Assembly: GCF_030272615.1 (NCBI RefSeq)
Contig: NC_081411.1
Location: forward strand, 212,118,744-212,182,743
DNA from: Cryptomeria japonica
Lineage: Eukaryota > Streptophyta > Pinopsida > Cupressales > Cupressaceae
Length of the DNA stretch: 64,000 nucleotides
Direction of reading: 5' to 3'
Both the position numbers and the translations under genes were made by a program. This document shows positions 1 to 13,028 of the stretch, piece after piece (positions within the stretch are counted from its first letter, which is position 1; each line of letters opens with the position of its first letter). The notes beneath the pieces were generated by a model, which was not told the origin of the DNA, did not search any database, and worked only from the letters and a program-made list of their open reading frames with translations.

Positions 1-1655
1 TTAGTGTTGCTGGCCAAACCTTCCCAGGATTCTACTTGTTTAAGGGGAAGCGGCAGTTACATAATTACATAGCTAAGTGTGAATCGGGCGCTTGCATGGA
101 AGCTTAGCCACATGTTTGAATGACAAAGGAACTCTTCATCAATTGGCTTCACCATTTTGCACGATCCATGCCAGGGGGTGTCTCAACCACAAATAGGTAC
201 TTGCTAATCTTCAATGGTCATGGTAGCCATGTTGCACTCGCAACAATCTAAGAGGCCAGAATGATAGGCATTGATCTACTAACATTGTCCGCTCACACAC
301 CTCATAGACTTTAGCCCCTGTATGTCAGTGTCTTTTCTCCTTTCAAGACATACTTCAAACATGAACAGGTATCATGGCTAGCAAGATACCCCAATGTGGA
401 AATCCGGAGGGCAAAACTTGTTGAACTAGGCAACAAATCATTGACAAAAGCATTGATGGTCTCAAATATACAAGCGAGATTCAAGAGGACTGGGATATGG
501 CCCCTCAATGCCCATGCACTCATTAAGGACATGCAACCCATCACCAATTTTAAAATAAATGATGGTGAGGAAGCTTTTGCATTGCCAAACAGACTTAGCC
601 TATCAGGCATTGTTGTGTCAACTGAAGAAGTTGCAGAGAACATTGCTCACAACACCCAATCTGAATCAAATGCAAAAATAGACGTATTAATGAACCACCT
701 CAAAAAACGGTGGAAAGCTGGGTGGACAATAATGGGCACGGTCTTAGTCTTCCCTCTCAGCGAATACCACCTACTTGGGTTGCAGAAGGTGTCGTCAACC
801 TAGGTATTGACATTGAAGGGTGGGATGAGCAGGGGACTTTTTGTTTCCCCTCACCACCACCAACCCTACCATCTCAGGTGGTGCATTACTATATTGATCT
901 TGTATTTGATGCAAATTGTACACAAGAAACATAAGTATGTGTCAATGATGTGGATGCCAACATAGCCTCCCAAGATAAGGACACGCAAACTTCTCAATCA
1001 AAACTATTAATCAACGTATTTTAAAACTTCTCATGCACATTGTCAACCAAAAGCATCAAAACGGGGTTGATAAAGGTATCTGGTTGAGCCAACAATCTCA
1101 TCTACTCACATCGGATGACTATGTGAACCTTGCAATGGTAGAGGAGCAGAAGAAGAAAGAGGCAAAGGAAACCAAAATCCGAAAGAAAGAATAAATCAAG
1201 CAGAATAAGGCAGATCATCTTTTGGCAAAGGAAAAGAAGGAATGTGATAGAATTGAAAAGGAAATTGCACGTCAAGAAAAGGAAAAGCAAAAAGAGTAGC
1301 AAAAGAGGGAGAAGGAGGCCAAGAAAGAGAAAGAGAAGGCACTCAAGGAACAAGAGGCAAAGGAAAGGGTCATCCATGATAAGGCAAGGGATTTGGCAAT
1401 GAAAAGGCGGTTAACCAATACATCAACTCCAACCACTCCCTCACCCGAAAACCATCCTGTATTGTAGGATTTGATTAACATGAACCTACCTAGCTTTACA
1501 AATGCAATGATTAGTCCAAAATAATTTTCTCCCCTTGACTTATCTACTCCTATGAGTTTTACTGCAGGCATACCACCACAAATGATGAGAAGTGCATATT
1601 GCACATCATCTTCTACTCAACACGATAGCAGTGGATATGGCAGTCAACCCTGAGC
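1..1655 (+). pseudogene. pogo/DDE_1-type transposase, 3' part, decayed
   Basis: Conceptual translation across frames gives the order seen in pogo/Jerky-type (DDE_1, CENP-B-like) transposases. It has a FPGFYLFKGKR block near 30-60, WLHHFARSMPGG near 140-180, the catalytic-region motif LLIFNGHGSH near 205-235 (family consensus LILDGHSSH, so the Asp is replaced by Asn), and the TPH..PLYVSVFSPFK block near 298-345. The closing FKRTGIWPLNAHAL is at 480-520. A Lys/Glu-rich coiled coil follows (1135-1400), then a Ser/Thr/Pro tail to about 1655. Several in-frame stops and the lost Asp show it is dead. The 5' half, including the DNA-binding domain, lies outside the window. Such enzymes cut and paste Tc1/mariner-superfamily DNA transposons. 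No terminal inverted repeat could be paired because the left end is missing. Confidence 0.75.
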
Positions 1656-1909
1656 CAAAGTGACTAGCACTCAACTACTAACATTAGGGGTTGAGAACAT
1701 GGTTCCCATTGCATCCCCAAGGGTCCAACCTAGATCACCTGTTGCTCCTTATCCTAATTGATTTGAATGATATTTATCGTGGACAATGGACAATGGTTCC
1801 GGGTTTGTTTTTGTTGGTTCTAAGACCTATACTACTTGATGTGAGTGGCATCTACTGCAATCAACATTGCAATTATCGCGACTTTTTTTTGTTTTGGTCC
1901 AAATGATTT

Positions 1910-2510
1910 ATAAAGTTGAAAGTGGACAATGTATCAATCCTTTTTTTTATTAGTATATGCAAAAATGACTACATGTACAACTAAAATCAATAGTGCAATT
2001 ATAAATTACCAATTTTGTAATAGTGCAAATAATGTGTTTTGAATACTGCATTTTGGCAATTATCTGCTATCAATAGTGCACTGCTGCAATTGTGTGCAAT
2101 AATGCAACATCAATATTGCATCTTAAAAATTGTCATGACACAACGTGTAGATGGACTGAAACCATCATGCTTGACACCTAAAAAGCAAATGTACATCCCA
2201 TCACTGAAGGCATGGTGTTCTCAATCCATGGGCACCGCAGATGGTCTGACTTGGTGTTCTCACTTCTTTGTCACACTGAACATGTTAACATGATCAATGA
2301 GAATAAATGTAACATGGGCATCCATATTTGCATTTCAGGTGCAAGCATGGTGGTCTAAATCAATCTAAATTTCAGTTATCTAAATTACGTGCAACTAATA
2401 CTGCACTACTGCAATAGTGCAATAATGCAACATCAATATTGCATCTCATGCAATTATGTGTTAACAATATTGTAATAGTGCATTATTGTCTTTAAAAACC
2501 ATTGCAATAA
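1910..2510. repeat. AT-rich stretch with repeated tgcaata/attgcat words
   Basis: The words tagtgcaat, aatgcaac and atattgcat recur many times on both strands between about 1980 and 2510. They form a loose, non-periodic array. No coding potential is seen. It lies between the dead transposase and the captured gene fragment, and may be the subterminal part of the element that carries the fragment; that link is inference. Confidence 0.5.
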
Positions 2511-2945
2511 TGTATGGCCACCTTATTGACCAACTTGCATGTTTATTCTACCTGCCGCCACCCTACACTCTTTCTCTTCCCCACATTAACTTCATGTCGC
2601 TTCACCTTACTGCCACGACATAGGTCAACCTTCCTAACCAGGATGGCATTAAAAGCACCTATCTTTACGCATTTCCTTCCCAACTTTCCTTTTATTCTTC
2701 TCGCTTCTTCTTGACTATTCGAGAGTTTGTAGATGACAAGATGTTCACCCAACTAGTCTCCCTACATGTCGATTGAAGTGTTTGGCTCGAGTGAACGACG
2801 TTTCTTTCGCATTGTTTTGGAATGAAAAGGTAACAAAGCACAAGTGCATTTCCTTAAACATTTTTTGATGGGTTTTTTGGACTATATAACTTACAAGTGC
2901 ATGGTTAGTTCCCCTTTTTCGCAGAGCAGAATGTGTTCACCAAAC
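2505..2945 (+). pseudogene. Copy A of a captured gene fragment (exon 1 plus intron), broken
   Basis: This stretch is clearly similar to the reverse complement of 13090-13585. Shared blocks include the ATG region, a Thr/Ser/Arg-rich leader (reading MATLLTNLHVYSTCRHPTL here), the TTLLPRH-type segment, a conserved splice-donor-like gaaaag/gtaacaaagc near 2826-2840, and the following intron-like sequence to about 2925. Copy A has a stop after the ASS motif and lacks some 60 nt that copy B keeps. The second exon of copy B is not recognisable here. It therefore looks like a duplicated and decayed genomic fragment of a nuclear gene, perhaps moved by a DNA transposon. The parent gene is not recognised. 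Confidence 0.6.
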
Positions 2946-3698
2946 CATCACAACATGCTCGCCTTGGCTACCGCTCTCCCTTCCACTATGAATCAATAGT
3001 GCAACGAGAACACACAAATATTTTAAGGTCTATTGGTGTTGATTTGTGTTGCATGACTCACCCATTCATTTTAAATGGTTGAGTGCAACACAATTCAATA
3101 GCAAAAAGGATTCATATAGCAACATGCCCTCATTGCTAAGACCGAATACCAATGTGGTACGTGATTTTGTTAAATTATGAGAAGATGTTATAAGTGTTGT
3201 TAGAATGCTTATAATTGTAATTGAACTCATCTACACTTGACATGTTTATGACCCCACGCACGTATTGACCCCGCTCCCCTAGGCATTTCCAGGGTCGTGT
3301 CTATGAAATGTCTCAAACTAAGAATCAATATAATTTAGATGCTCCCACGTTGAGGAAAAAGAATGATATTAAACATGGAAATAAACCATGAGGATGTAAA
3401 TACAACTTAATAAGCAAATATGTAACATTACTGAATATACACAAACATGTAACATAGTGCAACATAACTAAAACAGGTAACTAAGTACTAAGGGTCTCAC
3501 AGAGTATGACTAGGTTTACATACAAAATTCTTTGAAATTTTTTATAGTATTAATTTATGTTGCATTTGTACAATTCAATCTGAATCGGTACAATGCAACA
3601 AAATTGAATACTATAAAATGTTTCGTATGATGTTAGGATGTGAAATAGTGCCCAGAGTATATATATGTATGATGTTAGGATATAAAATTGCATACTCT
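2946..3698. other. No gene recognised
   Basis: AT-rich non-coding sequence with stops in all frames. Around 3240-3300 a GC-richer block (near ccccacgcacg) begins sequence that continues in style to about 4760 and could be an old LTR. No matching second copy, primer-binding site or target duplication was found. Confidence 0.4.
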
Positions 3699-3863
3699 GG
3701 GCATCCATCCATTTGGATTAGGCATTCATCCATCCGGGATGAGCATCTAACCATACGGGTTAGGCATTTGTCCATACGGGACATAAGATTTCATCTATCC
3801 AATACGGGATAGGTATCTACCCATACGGGGTAGGCATCTATCTAATCGGGATAGGAGGTGCTC
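3699..3863. repeat. Minisatellite, about seven units of 21-29 bp
   Basis: Each unit has the form cat-c-tatccatacgggttagg, with variants such as ccatccgggatgag, ccatacgggttagg, ccatacggggtagg and ctaatcgggatagg. The core atacggg(t)tagg recurs seven times with small changes. No coding sense. Confidence 0.75.
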
Positions 3864-5215
3864 TGGCTAGAGACTTAGACTCATCGGGACCATTCGGGTC
3901 CTGAGCCACTCACTAAGTACTACACTCTTCTAACAGAAGTGCACCGAGGTCGCCGTCCTTAGGAGTAATTAAACAACATAATACAAGCTTGAATTTCGCC
4001 TTGGAATTTGGCTTAAAGCCTGGGGAAGTCAAGCGAATCCATACGGGATTCCTTCCGAGTATGCATTGAATTACTTTTTTCAATTTAATTATCTTATCTT
4101 TCAAAATAGGATTCTTACTCAATCTTTCTTTTACCAAGCCTAGACCCCACCCACGAACGCCTGAGTACAAGGGACAACTCCGTCCCAAGACTGCCTACAT
4201 ACCCGCTTCGACACAGGATCAAGGCGTAAAGTATGTAGTTCTGTTTTCTACTCTATGGTTTGATGTAAACTGATTAGTGGGTACGCAACCCTTTCTAGGG
4301 TCAATGTCCCAAACAGTTTCTCTGCGGTTGCTACCCACGATGGTAGCGCTTAAGCAAAGGCTCGAGATGGCCTATTGCTTGTGGCCTAAAATAACTATAT
4401 CCTAATTCTTATCATAAGCGTCACCCTTGACCAATTGCCAATCGACAACAATATCTCTTCAAAAATTAATTCCATAAAAGCATTTTTACTTAACCAACCC
4501 TAAAGGGGGTTTACTATGGTTTAACTCAATGGATGTAAAATCATTTGAAAATTATCTTATTAGATTATCGATCCAAGGGGGATTACTCGCCCCTTGGATT
4601 TTAACTTCCAAGTGTCCCTTATTACTCCCCGACGATTTATAGGGACGATGCCACAGACATCGTTGATGTAGCTTTATTAGGCATTAAGTGCAGTAGTTCA
4701 ACACAACGACATTACCCGTAAGCGTGACCCAGAGGCACCGTATATACCAACGCTACTAGGTTTTGGTTTCCATCTTCCTTTATTTATTTTTCTAACTAAG
4801 AGCTATGAAAACATCATGCTTGAAAATAATCACGAAATGAATGTACATAATTAGACCTTTCGAAGTTAATTATTTGAATAACTACTTTGATGACAACCAA
4901 GTACCATTTGATAAAAAGAAATACCATTCTTCTACAACTCAACTAATTAATATATAATGGTATGATAAAGGCAATTATGAACTCATATATTAAAACATGT
5001 AACTTGTATGAAGATAATGGGAAGGTAACTTGCTCATCAATGAATGCAATTTAACATATAAGTAATGCGCGTGATGTAAAAATAGTGACATTTACATACG
5101 AGATTAAGTAATGTTTACTTCGATCGTGAGAATATTTAAATTATAGAGTTACTAGTTCCAAATGAGTGATTAGTTTATACTTTTGGAAATTTTGGATCAA
5201 ATCGTAATAATAAGA
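3864..5215. other. No gene recognised; possible old LTR remnant
   Basis: Mixed-composition sequence. The part up to about 4760 is richer in GC (for example near 3880-3910 and 4300-4380). The rest, to 5215, is AT-rich. Open frames are short and unlike known proteins. The style resembles a gypsy LTR, but ends and target duplication cannot be shown. Confidence 0.3.
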
Positions 5216-6179
<964 letters not shown>

Positions 6180-6189
6180 TCATATTGGA

Positions 6190-6425
6190 AGGGTAAAAAA
6201 GAGATTTCAAAGACTAAGAGTGGATAATTTTTATGAAAATGATCATAATTTTCATTTTCTATTCATAAAGAAAAACTATGAAAAAATCATTTGAACCATA
6301 TTGTTGTTATTGCTTCAACTCATATTCCAAAAAAAATTGATCCAGTTCTAATAACTCCTCCTCGTAGTAAACGAAGATTCGATACATTTATTAACACTAA
6401 AAAGTTGCCATATTCAAATATTAAA
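6190..6425 (+). pseudogene. ycf2: Probable plastid ycf2 fragment
   Basis: The plus strand from about 6291 reads NHIVVIASTHIPKKIDPVLI, which matches the VIASTHIPxKVDPALI block of the plastid Ycf2 AAA-type ATPase region. An Arg/Lys-rich stretch follows (RSKRRFDTFINTKKL). The 100 bases before it read as low-complexity Phe/Asn/Lys sequence, typical of Ycf2 but not diagnostic. It lies between rpoB and ndhF fragments on the opposite strand. Ycf2 is a large, fast-evolving protein tied to plastid protein import. The exact limits are uncertain. Confidence 0.6.
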
Positions 6426-6477
6426 ATAAAGTTAACAAAACTAAACGACCTAGTTAAATATATTATTCGAATATGGA

Positions 6478-6555
6478 ACAAATAGATCCGATTGGTACAG
6501 AAGCTGAAAGCGGAAGGAAAGGCACGATCCAAGCATATTTGTATATAAATTCCAT
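6478..6555 (-). pseudogene. ndhF: Plastid ndhF fragment: extreme N-terminus
   Basis: From an ATG at 6555 the minus strand reads [18 protein letters not shown], closely like the conserved NdhF start (ME-x-YxYAWIIPFLPL). The match fades after about 26 codons. It lies some 40 bases beyond the end of the ndhF interior segment on the same strand, so the N-terminus comes after the interior. The gene order has been rearranged. Confidence 0.7.
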
Positions 6556-6594
6556 AGGAAGACTTAACGTCAATTCGATAGGTAGCTCATTGGG

Positions 6595-7676
<1,082 letters not shown>

Positions 7677-7781
7677 GCATCTTCAAGTCAAAATAGCGGA
7701 TGCCATAATCCACAGAACTAATCATGTCGTTCAAGTTTCACGTTGCTTTCTACCACATGCTTTTAGACTCATTTTTATGAT
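7677..7781 (-). pseudogene. rps16: Probable plastid rps16 exon 1 and start of its group II intron
   Basis: The minus strand at 7781-7741 aligns over about 41 bases with the short first exon of plastid rps16. The clearest part is gcatgtggtagaaagcaacg (codons for CGRKQR), and it ends just where the intron normally begins. The intron side (7740-7677) reads tgaaacttgaacgacatgat, close to the usual start of the rps16 group II intron. The start codon is changed to ATC. Rps16 is a small-subunit ribosomal protein. Identification rests on recalled conservation of a short exon, so it needs an alignment. Confidence 0.6.
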
Positions 7782-7840
7782 AAGATAGATCTCTGATCTG
7801 ATACAAAATGGATATGTAATTATGAATAGTCATTAACTCA

Positions 7841-7842
<2 letters not shown>

Positions 7843-7905
<63 letters not shown>
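7843..7905. repeat. Long (TA)n microsatellite
   Basis: An uninterrupted TA run of about 60 bases just beyond the rps16-like fragment. Together with the (TA)15 at 5741 it brackets the plastid mosaic. Confidence 0.92.
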
Positions 7906-7906
<1 letters not shown>

Positions 7907-7984
7907 CAAAGGAGTATTTACTTATGAAAATAAGAACATGAATAAGATAGATAAACAAACAACTGTTTTAGATTGGTTTTCAGT

Positions 7985-8290
7985 AACAGAAGGTTAATAT
8001 TTTCCAGTATTCACAGGGGAATAGAGAGTTTATTTCCAGTATTCACAGGGAGATAGTTTATTTCCAGTATTCACAGGAGGATTGTTTAATCAACTAATAT
8101 TTGCAGGGAGATCTTTATTCAACTCACAGGGAGGTTTATTTATCTAATAATCACAGAGAGAGATTTAAAATAATCAAAGAGAGAGATTTAAAATAATCAC
8201 AGAGAGAGATTTAAAATAATCATAGAGAAATTTAAAATAATCACAGAGAGATTTAAAATAATCACAAAGAGATTTAAGAATGAGATTCAT
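7985..8290. repeat. Two adjoining degenerate tandem arrays
   Basis: The first array (about 8000-8140) repeats tttccagtattcacaggga with variants. It grades into a second array (8140-8290) built on taatcacagagagagattta, six to seven units of about 22 bp. The shared word tcacag suggests one array arose from the other. Non-coding. Confidence 0.7.
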
Positions 8291-9435
8291 AATTCCATTC
8301 GAAAAACCAGAGAGATGGATTAAAGGGAAGAAATAAAGATTCAAATCACATAGGAAGAATTTTAATCTCAGAAAGAGAGAGATTTTAAATAAAAGAATAC
8401 GATTTTCTTTTTGCTAAAATCTTTGGAAAAAGAAAAAAAACAAAAAGTAAAATCTTGTCCATATTTTCTTAAGGGAAATAAAATAAATAAATAACTATGA
8501 AAGTATTATCATTATTATTTATCCCCAAATGAAAGATTTTAAATTTTAATAAAAGAATTTCTTTATGTAAAGGAATATCTATAACTATTTTTTGAAAAAT
8601 ACGAATTCCTCATAAGTGAATGCGAAATAACAAGGAAAGAACCTGGTTTATCGAGCTTGATGTTGAATCCACTGGTTATCCTTTTGATCCTTCCTTGCAA
8701 CTTGAGAGAAATCCTTCAACAATAACTTAAAATTCCTGCAACGAAAAATGAACTACCAAAGAAGCTCTACTTCTAAAACTTGGGAAATTTTCTTCAAAAC
8801 ATAATCAACTCCCTTCTTTGAAACTTGCATATAATTTTATAAGAAAATTCCCTCCATTCCACTATCTAGAAAATTTAATTAAAAAGGAGATTCTTTCCCA
8901 ATTTTGGACTTCATGCAAATTGATTAGACTTAGTGGGGGGAGTCACATGCAAGGTGGTGGAGAATCCTCTAGAAGCTTCTTATTCTTCTTACAACATGTG
9001 CCATAATTGGAAGTGGAAAATAGATAAATAAAAATAATGTATATTTTTCATGTGTGTGTGTGTGAATTATTATTTTATTCTTTTATAATATTCATTCAAT
9101 CATTTAAATAGCTTATCCAAAAATATAATAGAATTGTATTTTAAATCCAAAAGTGATAAGGGAGGGTTGTGACAGTGGGATATTTTGATTTCAATGTGGA
9201 AGGGAAAAAATGAAAATGGTAAAGGCTTGGAGGCTTTTCAAAAATGGTGTATATAAAGCGTACAGTCTGGATGAGTTTGATGCTTCATGGAAGCAAACAA
9301 GGATGTTCTCCCTGAACAAATGGTACACAGGGTGAAAGAAATAGGGGAGGGCATTAAATACATGTATCACTAAAATCCCCATATGTTAGACTTATCGATA
9401 GTTGTATGTTTATGCTTGCAGTATTAAGTGTAATG
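8291..9435. other. No gene recognised
   Basis: AT-rich sequence with purine-rich patches (8290-8470) and a short GT run near 9052-9065. Two open frames of about 60 codons (8818-9006 plus, 9191-9382 minus) resemble nothing known and have no supporting context. Confidence 0.4.
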
Positions 9436-9439
9436 CTTT

Positions 9440-9620
9440 TTTATATGTTATGTAATATGGTAGTTATATATTCATGACAACACTATGAGCAGTTTGTGAG
9501 ACTCTATATTAGCAGTTCTTGTAGGCTATGAAGTGTATGAGACTCTATATGAGCAGTTTATGAGAGTCTATATTAGCACTTTATGTTTATGTTTATGTTT
9601 TTAGAATGGCTCAATATGTT
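9440..9620. repeat. Short-motif repeats (gagactctatat-agcagttt; atgttt)
   Basis: The phrase gagactctatattagcagtt occurs three to four times between 9496 and 9580 with small changes, followed by several atgttt words. The same atgttt hexamers recur at 11145-11205. Confidence 0.55.
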
Positions 9621-9770
9621 TATGTTAATAGTAACTAGTATACCTATATTCTAAAAAAATATACGTGAAATAATGTCGAGATATCACATAATTGTCTTGC
9701 ATGTTTATTAGTTGTTAAGAAATACATGGAGTTGAATAATGTTGCACAAAATAATAAAATAAAATAATAG

Positions 9771-10042
9771 AGAAACTGAAACGTGCATGCATTTACCTGT
9801 CATCTACACGTCAAATTTATTGAAAATCCATTTTTTTGTTTATGAAAATTTCTATGTCATTGTAGACGCCTCTTAGCACAACTCTCATATTAATACAACA
9901 TTTAACTATGTTTCTGTTAATTATGTCGTGAGGCATCTACAATGACATCAAAATGTCCGTAAAAAAAAAATCTATTTTTGAAATAATTTGACATGCAAAT
10001 GATGGGTAAGTGCATGAAATATGTCATGTTTCAGCTTTTGTG
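9771..10042. mobile_element. Foldback (MITE-like) element with about 110-bp inverted arms
   Basis: The left arm (about 9772-9875) begins gaaactgaaacgtgcatgc and includes tgtcattgtagacgcctc. The right arm (about 9925-10036) is its diverged reverse complement and contains gaggcatctacaatgacat and tgacatgcaaatgatgggt, ending near catgtttcagc. The loop is about 45 bases and contains ctcatattaatacaacattt, which resembles the unit of the tandem array at 11240-12260. No protein is encoded. A solo LTR sits exactly at its right edge. Confidence 0.65.
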
Positions 10043-10900
10043 TGTTAGATGCAATGACAGTCCCAAAGGGGGGGGGGGGGCGGTGGGTGGTGAATCAGTG
10101 TCTAACCGGTTAATGGAATATTTGAACTTATTTATAACTTTGCAACCCAAATTAATGTACCGATAAACAAGTAATAATGCAGCAAATAGAAATAATAGAG
10201 ACAGGATAAATGCACACCATAACACAAGATATTTTGACGAGGAAACCCAGTAAGGGAAATACCTCGGTGGGATTTGTGACCCACAATATTTACTCACTGG
10301 CCAATATGAATAAATATTACTTACAATAGGGGCTTGCACATGCAAGAAGGCCAACAACCTAGAGCTCACTGCTCAATGAAAGAGTCTCACTGACTACAAA
10401 ATGGATAATTAAATCCAAGACAAAGTACTGCTCAAAATAGCATCTGCAATGCTTGATTCAGTACCAGTTTAAGCTCTGTCAGAAACCTTAACCCAAAACT
10501 TGTCAGTGAATGATATTCACTCACATAACCTATTTGCCTTATTACAAAATATTTTCGCTATCTTCTACATAATACCATTACATAATTTCCTCTCCATGCT
10601 ATATCAAAAATGACCTATAAGATCTCATACATATATGAGTCTTTACAATACATCATGTCTGCTTAAAAATAATTTATTACATTCAATATAATTCACATAA
10701 ACAAAACTTGTCTCATTTCGGCCTAGATGCTAGTATGCTTCATTGTCAATGTAAACTAGATGTCGATGAATAAACTTGTAGTGCCTGTCGGTGCTGATGA
10801 ATGATGTTTGCGTTGCCGGTGAACCTATAGAATCCTGTTACCGGTTGGTTGCCATCAATGACAACATCAACCATTCTCATGTGAGTGTAGAATGCCAACA
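10043..10900 (-). mobile_element. Solo LTR, 858 bp, with target duplication ttgtg
   Basis: Bounded by ttgtg at 10038-10042 and 10901-10905. It starts TGTTAG and ends CCAACA (TG...CA ends). Orientation follows the other LTRs of this style in the window: a G-run followed by gtgaatcagtg (10068-10096) lies near the end that carries the primer-binding site in intact relatives, giving minus. It also carries the hairpin block GAGG-AAA-CCC / GGG-AAATA-CCTC at 10239-10265 and several accggtt words. No internal region remains, as after LTR-LTR recombination. Confidence 0.85.
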
Positions 10901-11129
10901 TTGTGGAGGTGTTAATTTATTACTCCAAATAAAATAGAACCCTCGCCACTTGTCTCTAGCTAGATTCACATCTTTTTGCATGCAAGACTTTAATGGATTT
11001 ATATTCTCGGTGTTTGGTATTTTAGAAGAACATTTATTTTACAGATGATTCTCTTATATTATAATATATCTCTCGACATATTTTAGATATATTTTTTAAA
11101 TATAGGTATACTAGTAGTAATTCTCATGC

Positions 11130-12260
11130 AAATACAACAGTTTGGGATGTTCATGTTTATGTTTATGTTTATGTCTATGTTTATGTTTATGTTTATGTTA
11201 ATAGCAACAATTATGGCCAATATATATGCACTATGTTTATGTTAACTATGTAAATAGTAATTTTCATATTCTACAATAGTTAACCATAACAATGAACCCT
11301 TATTAATTTTTATGGTAAATTATTGATAGTAACTCTCATATTACTACAATAGTTAACCCTTATTATGTTTATGTAAAGTGTTGATATTAATTGTCATACT
11401 ACTACAACAGTTAACCATAACAATTAACCTTGATTATGTTTATTTAAAATGTTTATAGTAATTCTCATATTACTACAACAGTTAACCATAACAATGAACC
11501 CTTATTAATTGTTATGGTAAACTGTTGATAGTAATTCTCATTTTACTACAACAATTAAGCATAACAATGAACCCTTATTAAAATGTTGAGAAGAAGCGAG
11601 AAGAAAAAAAGGAAAGTTGGGAAGGAAAGGCATAAAGACAGGTGCATTCAATATTACGAAACAAATGAATAGTACTACAACAATTAACCATTACGTATTA
11701 AACCTTATTATGTTTATTTTAATTGTTAGTAGTAATCTCGAATTACTACAACGTAAAAGACCCAAATGAATGTCCAAACTTGAAAACAAAAACTATAAAA
11801 TCACATACATAAGATTCAGTACAAATGAAACAGTGAAGATTATATGCAATAAATAAAATAGTGCAGTATTACTATAGTAGTTAGCCATAACAATGAACCC
11901 TTACTATGTTTATGTAAACTGTTGATAGTAATTCCCATATTACTACAACAATTAACAACAACAATGAACCCTTACTATGTTTATGTAAACTATTGATAGT
12001 AATTCCCATATTACTACAACAGTTAACCATTACATATTAACCCTTATTACGTTTATGTAAAATGTCGATAGTAATTTCCATATTACTATAACAGTTAACG
12101 ATAACAATGAACCCTTGTTAATTGTTATGGTAAGCTATTGTTAGTAATTCTCATATTACTACAACAGTCAACCATTACATATTAACCCTTACTATGTTTA
12201 TGTTAACTGTTTGTAGTAATTCTCAAATTACTACAATAGTTAACATAAATTACTACAACA
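11130..12260. repeat. Tandem array, unit about 70 bp, roughly twelve units
   Basis: After a patch of atgttt hexamers (11145-11205), a unit reading tagtaattctcatattacta, caacagttaaccataacaat, gaacccttattatgtttatg, then taaactgttga repeats about every 70 bases from 11240 to 12250 (anchors near 11275, 11345, 11400, 11475, 11545, 11672, 11750, 11870, 11940, 12010, 12090, 12160, 12230). The array is broken near 11580-11650 by a purine-rich piece matching 13365-13440. Non-coding. Confidence 0.8.
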
Positions 12261-13028
12261 TTTGTTTTCACAGACCCTGTAAGTTTGTTATATTTTTTAA
12301 TGTCTGTTGTTTTCACAACAGTTAACTGTCGGCAATGTATTACTAAAACAATTAACTTCAATTACTACAACATTAAATTAAACTGCATTTCACAACAACT
12401 AACAATAAATTAAATTGCATTTCACATTCCTCATCCAACACAACATAAATTACCCTTTGAAATTATGCCACAAAAATTCTACAAAGCAGAAGTAGTCGGG
12501 TTTTTTAGATGCTAAAAAATAGAAACCCATTTTTTTCATCAACTGCGAAACCGAAATCATAATAAACAAAAAAAACTATTTTTTTAACATATGTGAAACC
12601 CAATAGGAGGTTTAACTGAAGACCACATTTTCCTCTTGGAGATATTTGTGTTGATGAACACATATTTTAGTGTTCAAAAACACAAACCCTTGCAAAAAAA
12701 TGACCAATATCGAAAAATGAAACAAAAAACATTAACCATTATGCATCATAACATACAATAGATGAAGAGCCCACAAATATAGAGCACATTACAACTTAAA
12801 AAGTGTCAAAATATATAATATTATGCATGAAAATAATTTACAGATGAAGAACCCACATTTGTATACCACATTATGATCACCTCCGCCTTACAAAACCACA
12901 AACAAGAATAGAAATGTTTTCATAGCACAAACTAAAAGAGAAAACACAAAGAAAAAATGTAAAGCACAAAATGAAGCGAATAAACACTAAATCAGACAAT
13001 GGAAGCCTTAGTGAGGAGTATTCCTCAC
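12261..13028. other. No gene recognised; AT-rich
   Basis: AT-rich sequence with many cacaaa and acaaca words. If the split gene on the minus strand (13029-13588) once continued, this would be its next intron. No further exon with conserved protein sequence is visible. Confidence 0.35.

Noticed and set aside
1102-1604. Leu/Phe-rich open frames on the minus strand
   Set aside because: They are the complement of the Lys/Glu-rich coiled coil of the transposase tail.
3242-4760. Solo LTR
   Set aside because: Composition is suggestive, but no target duplication, TG/CA ends or second copy could be shown.
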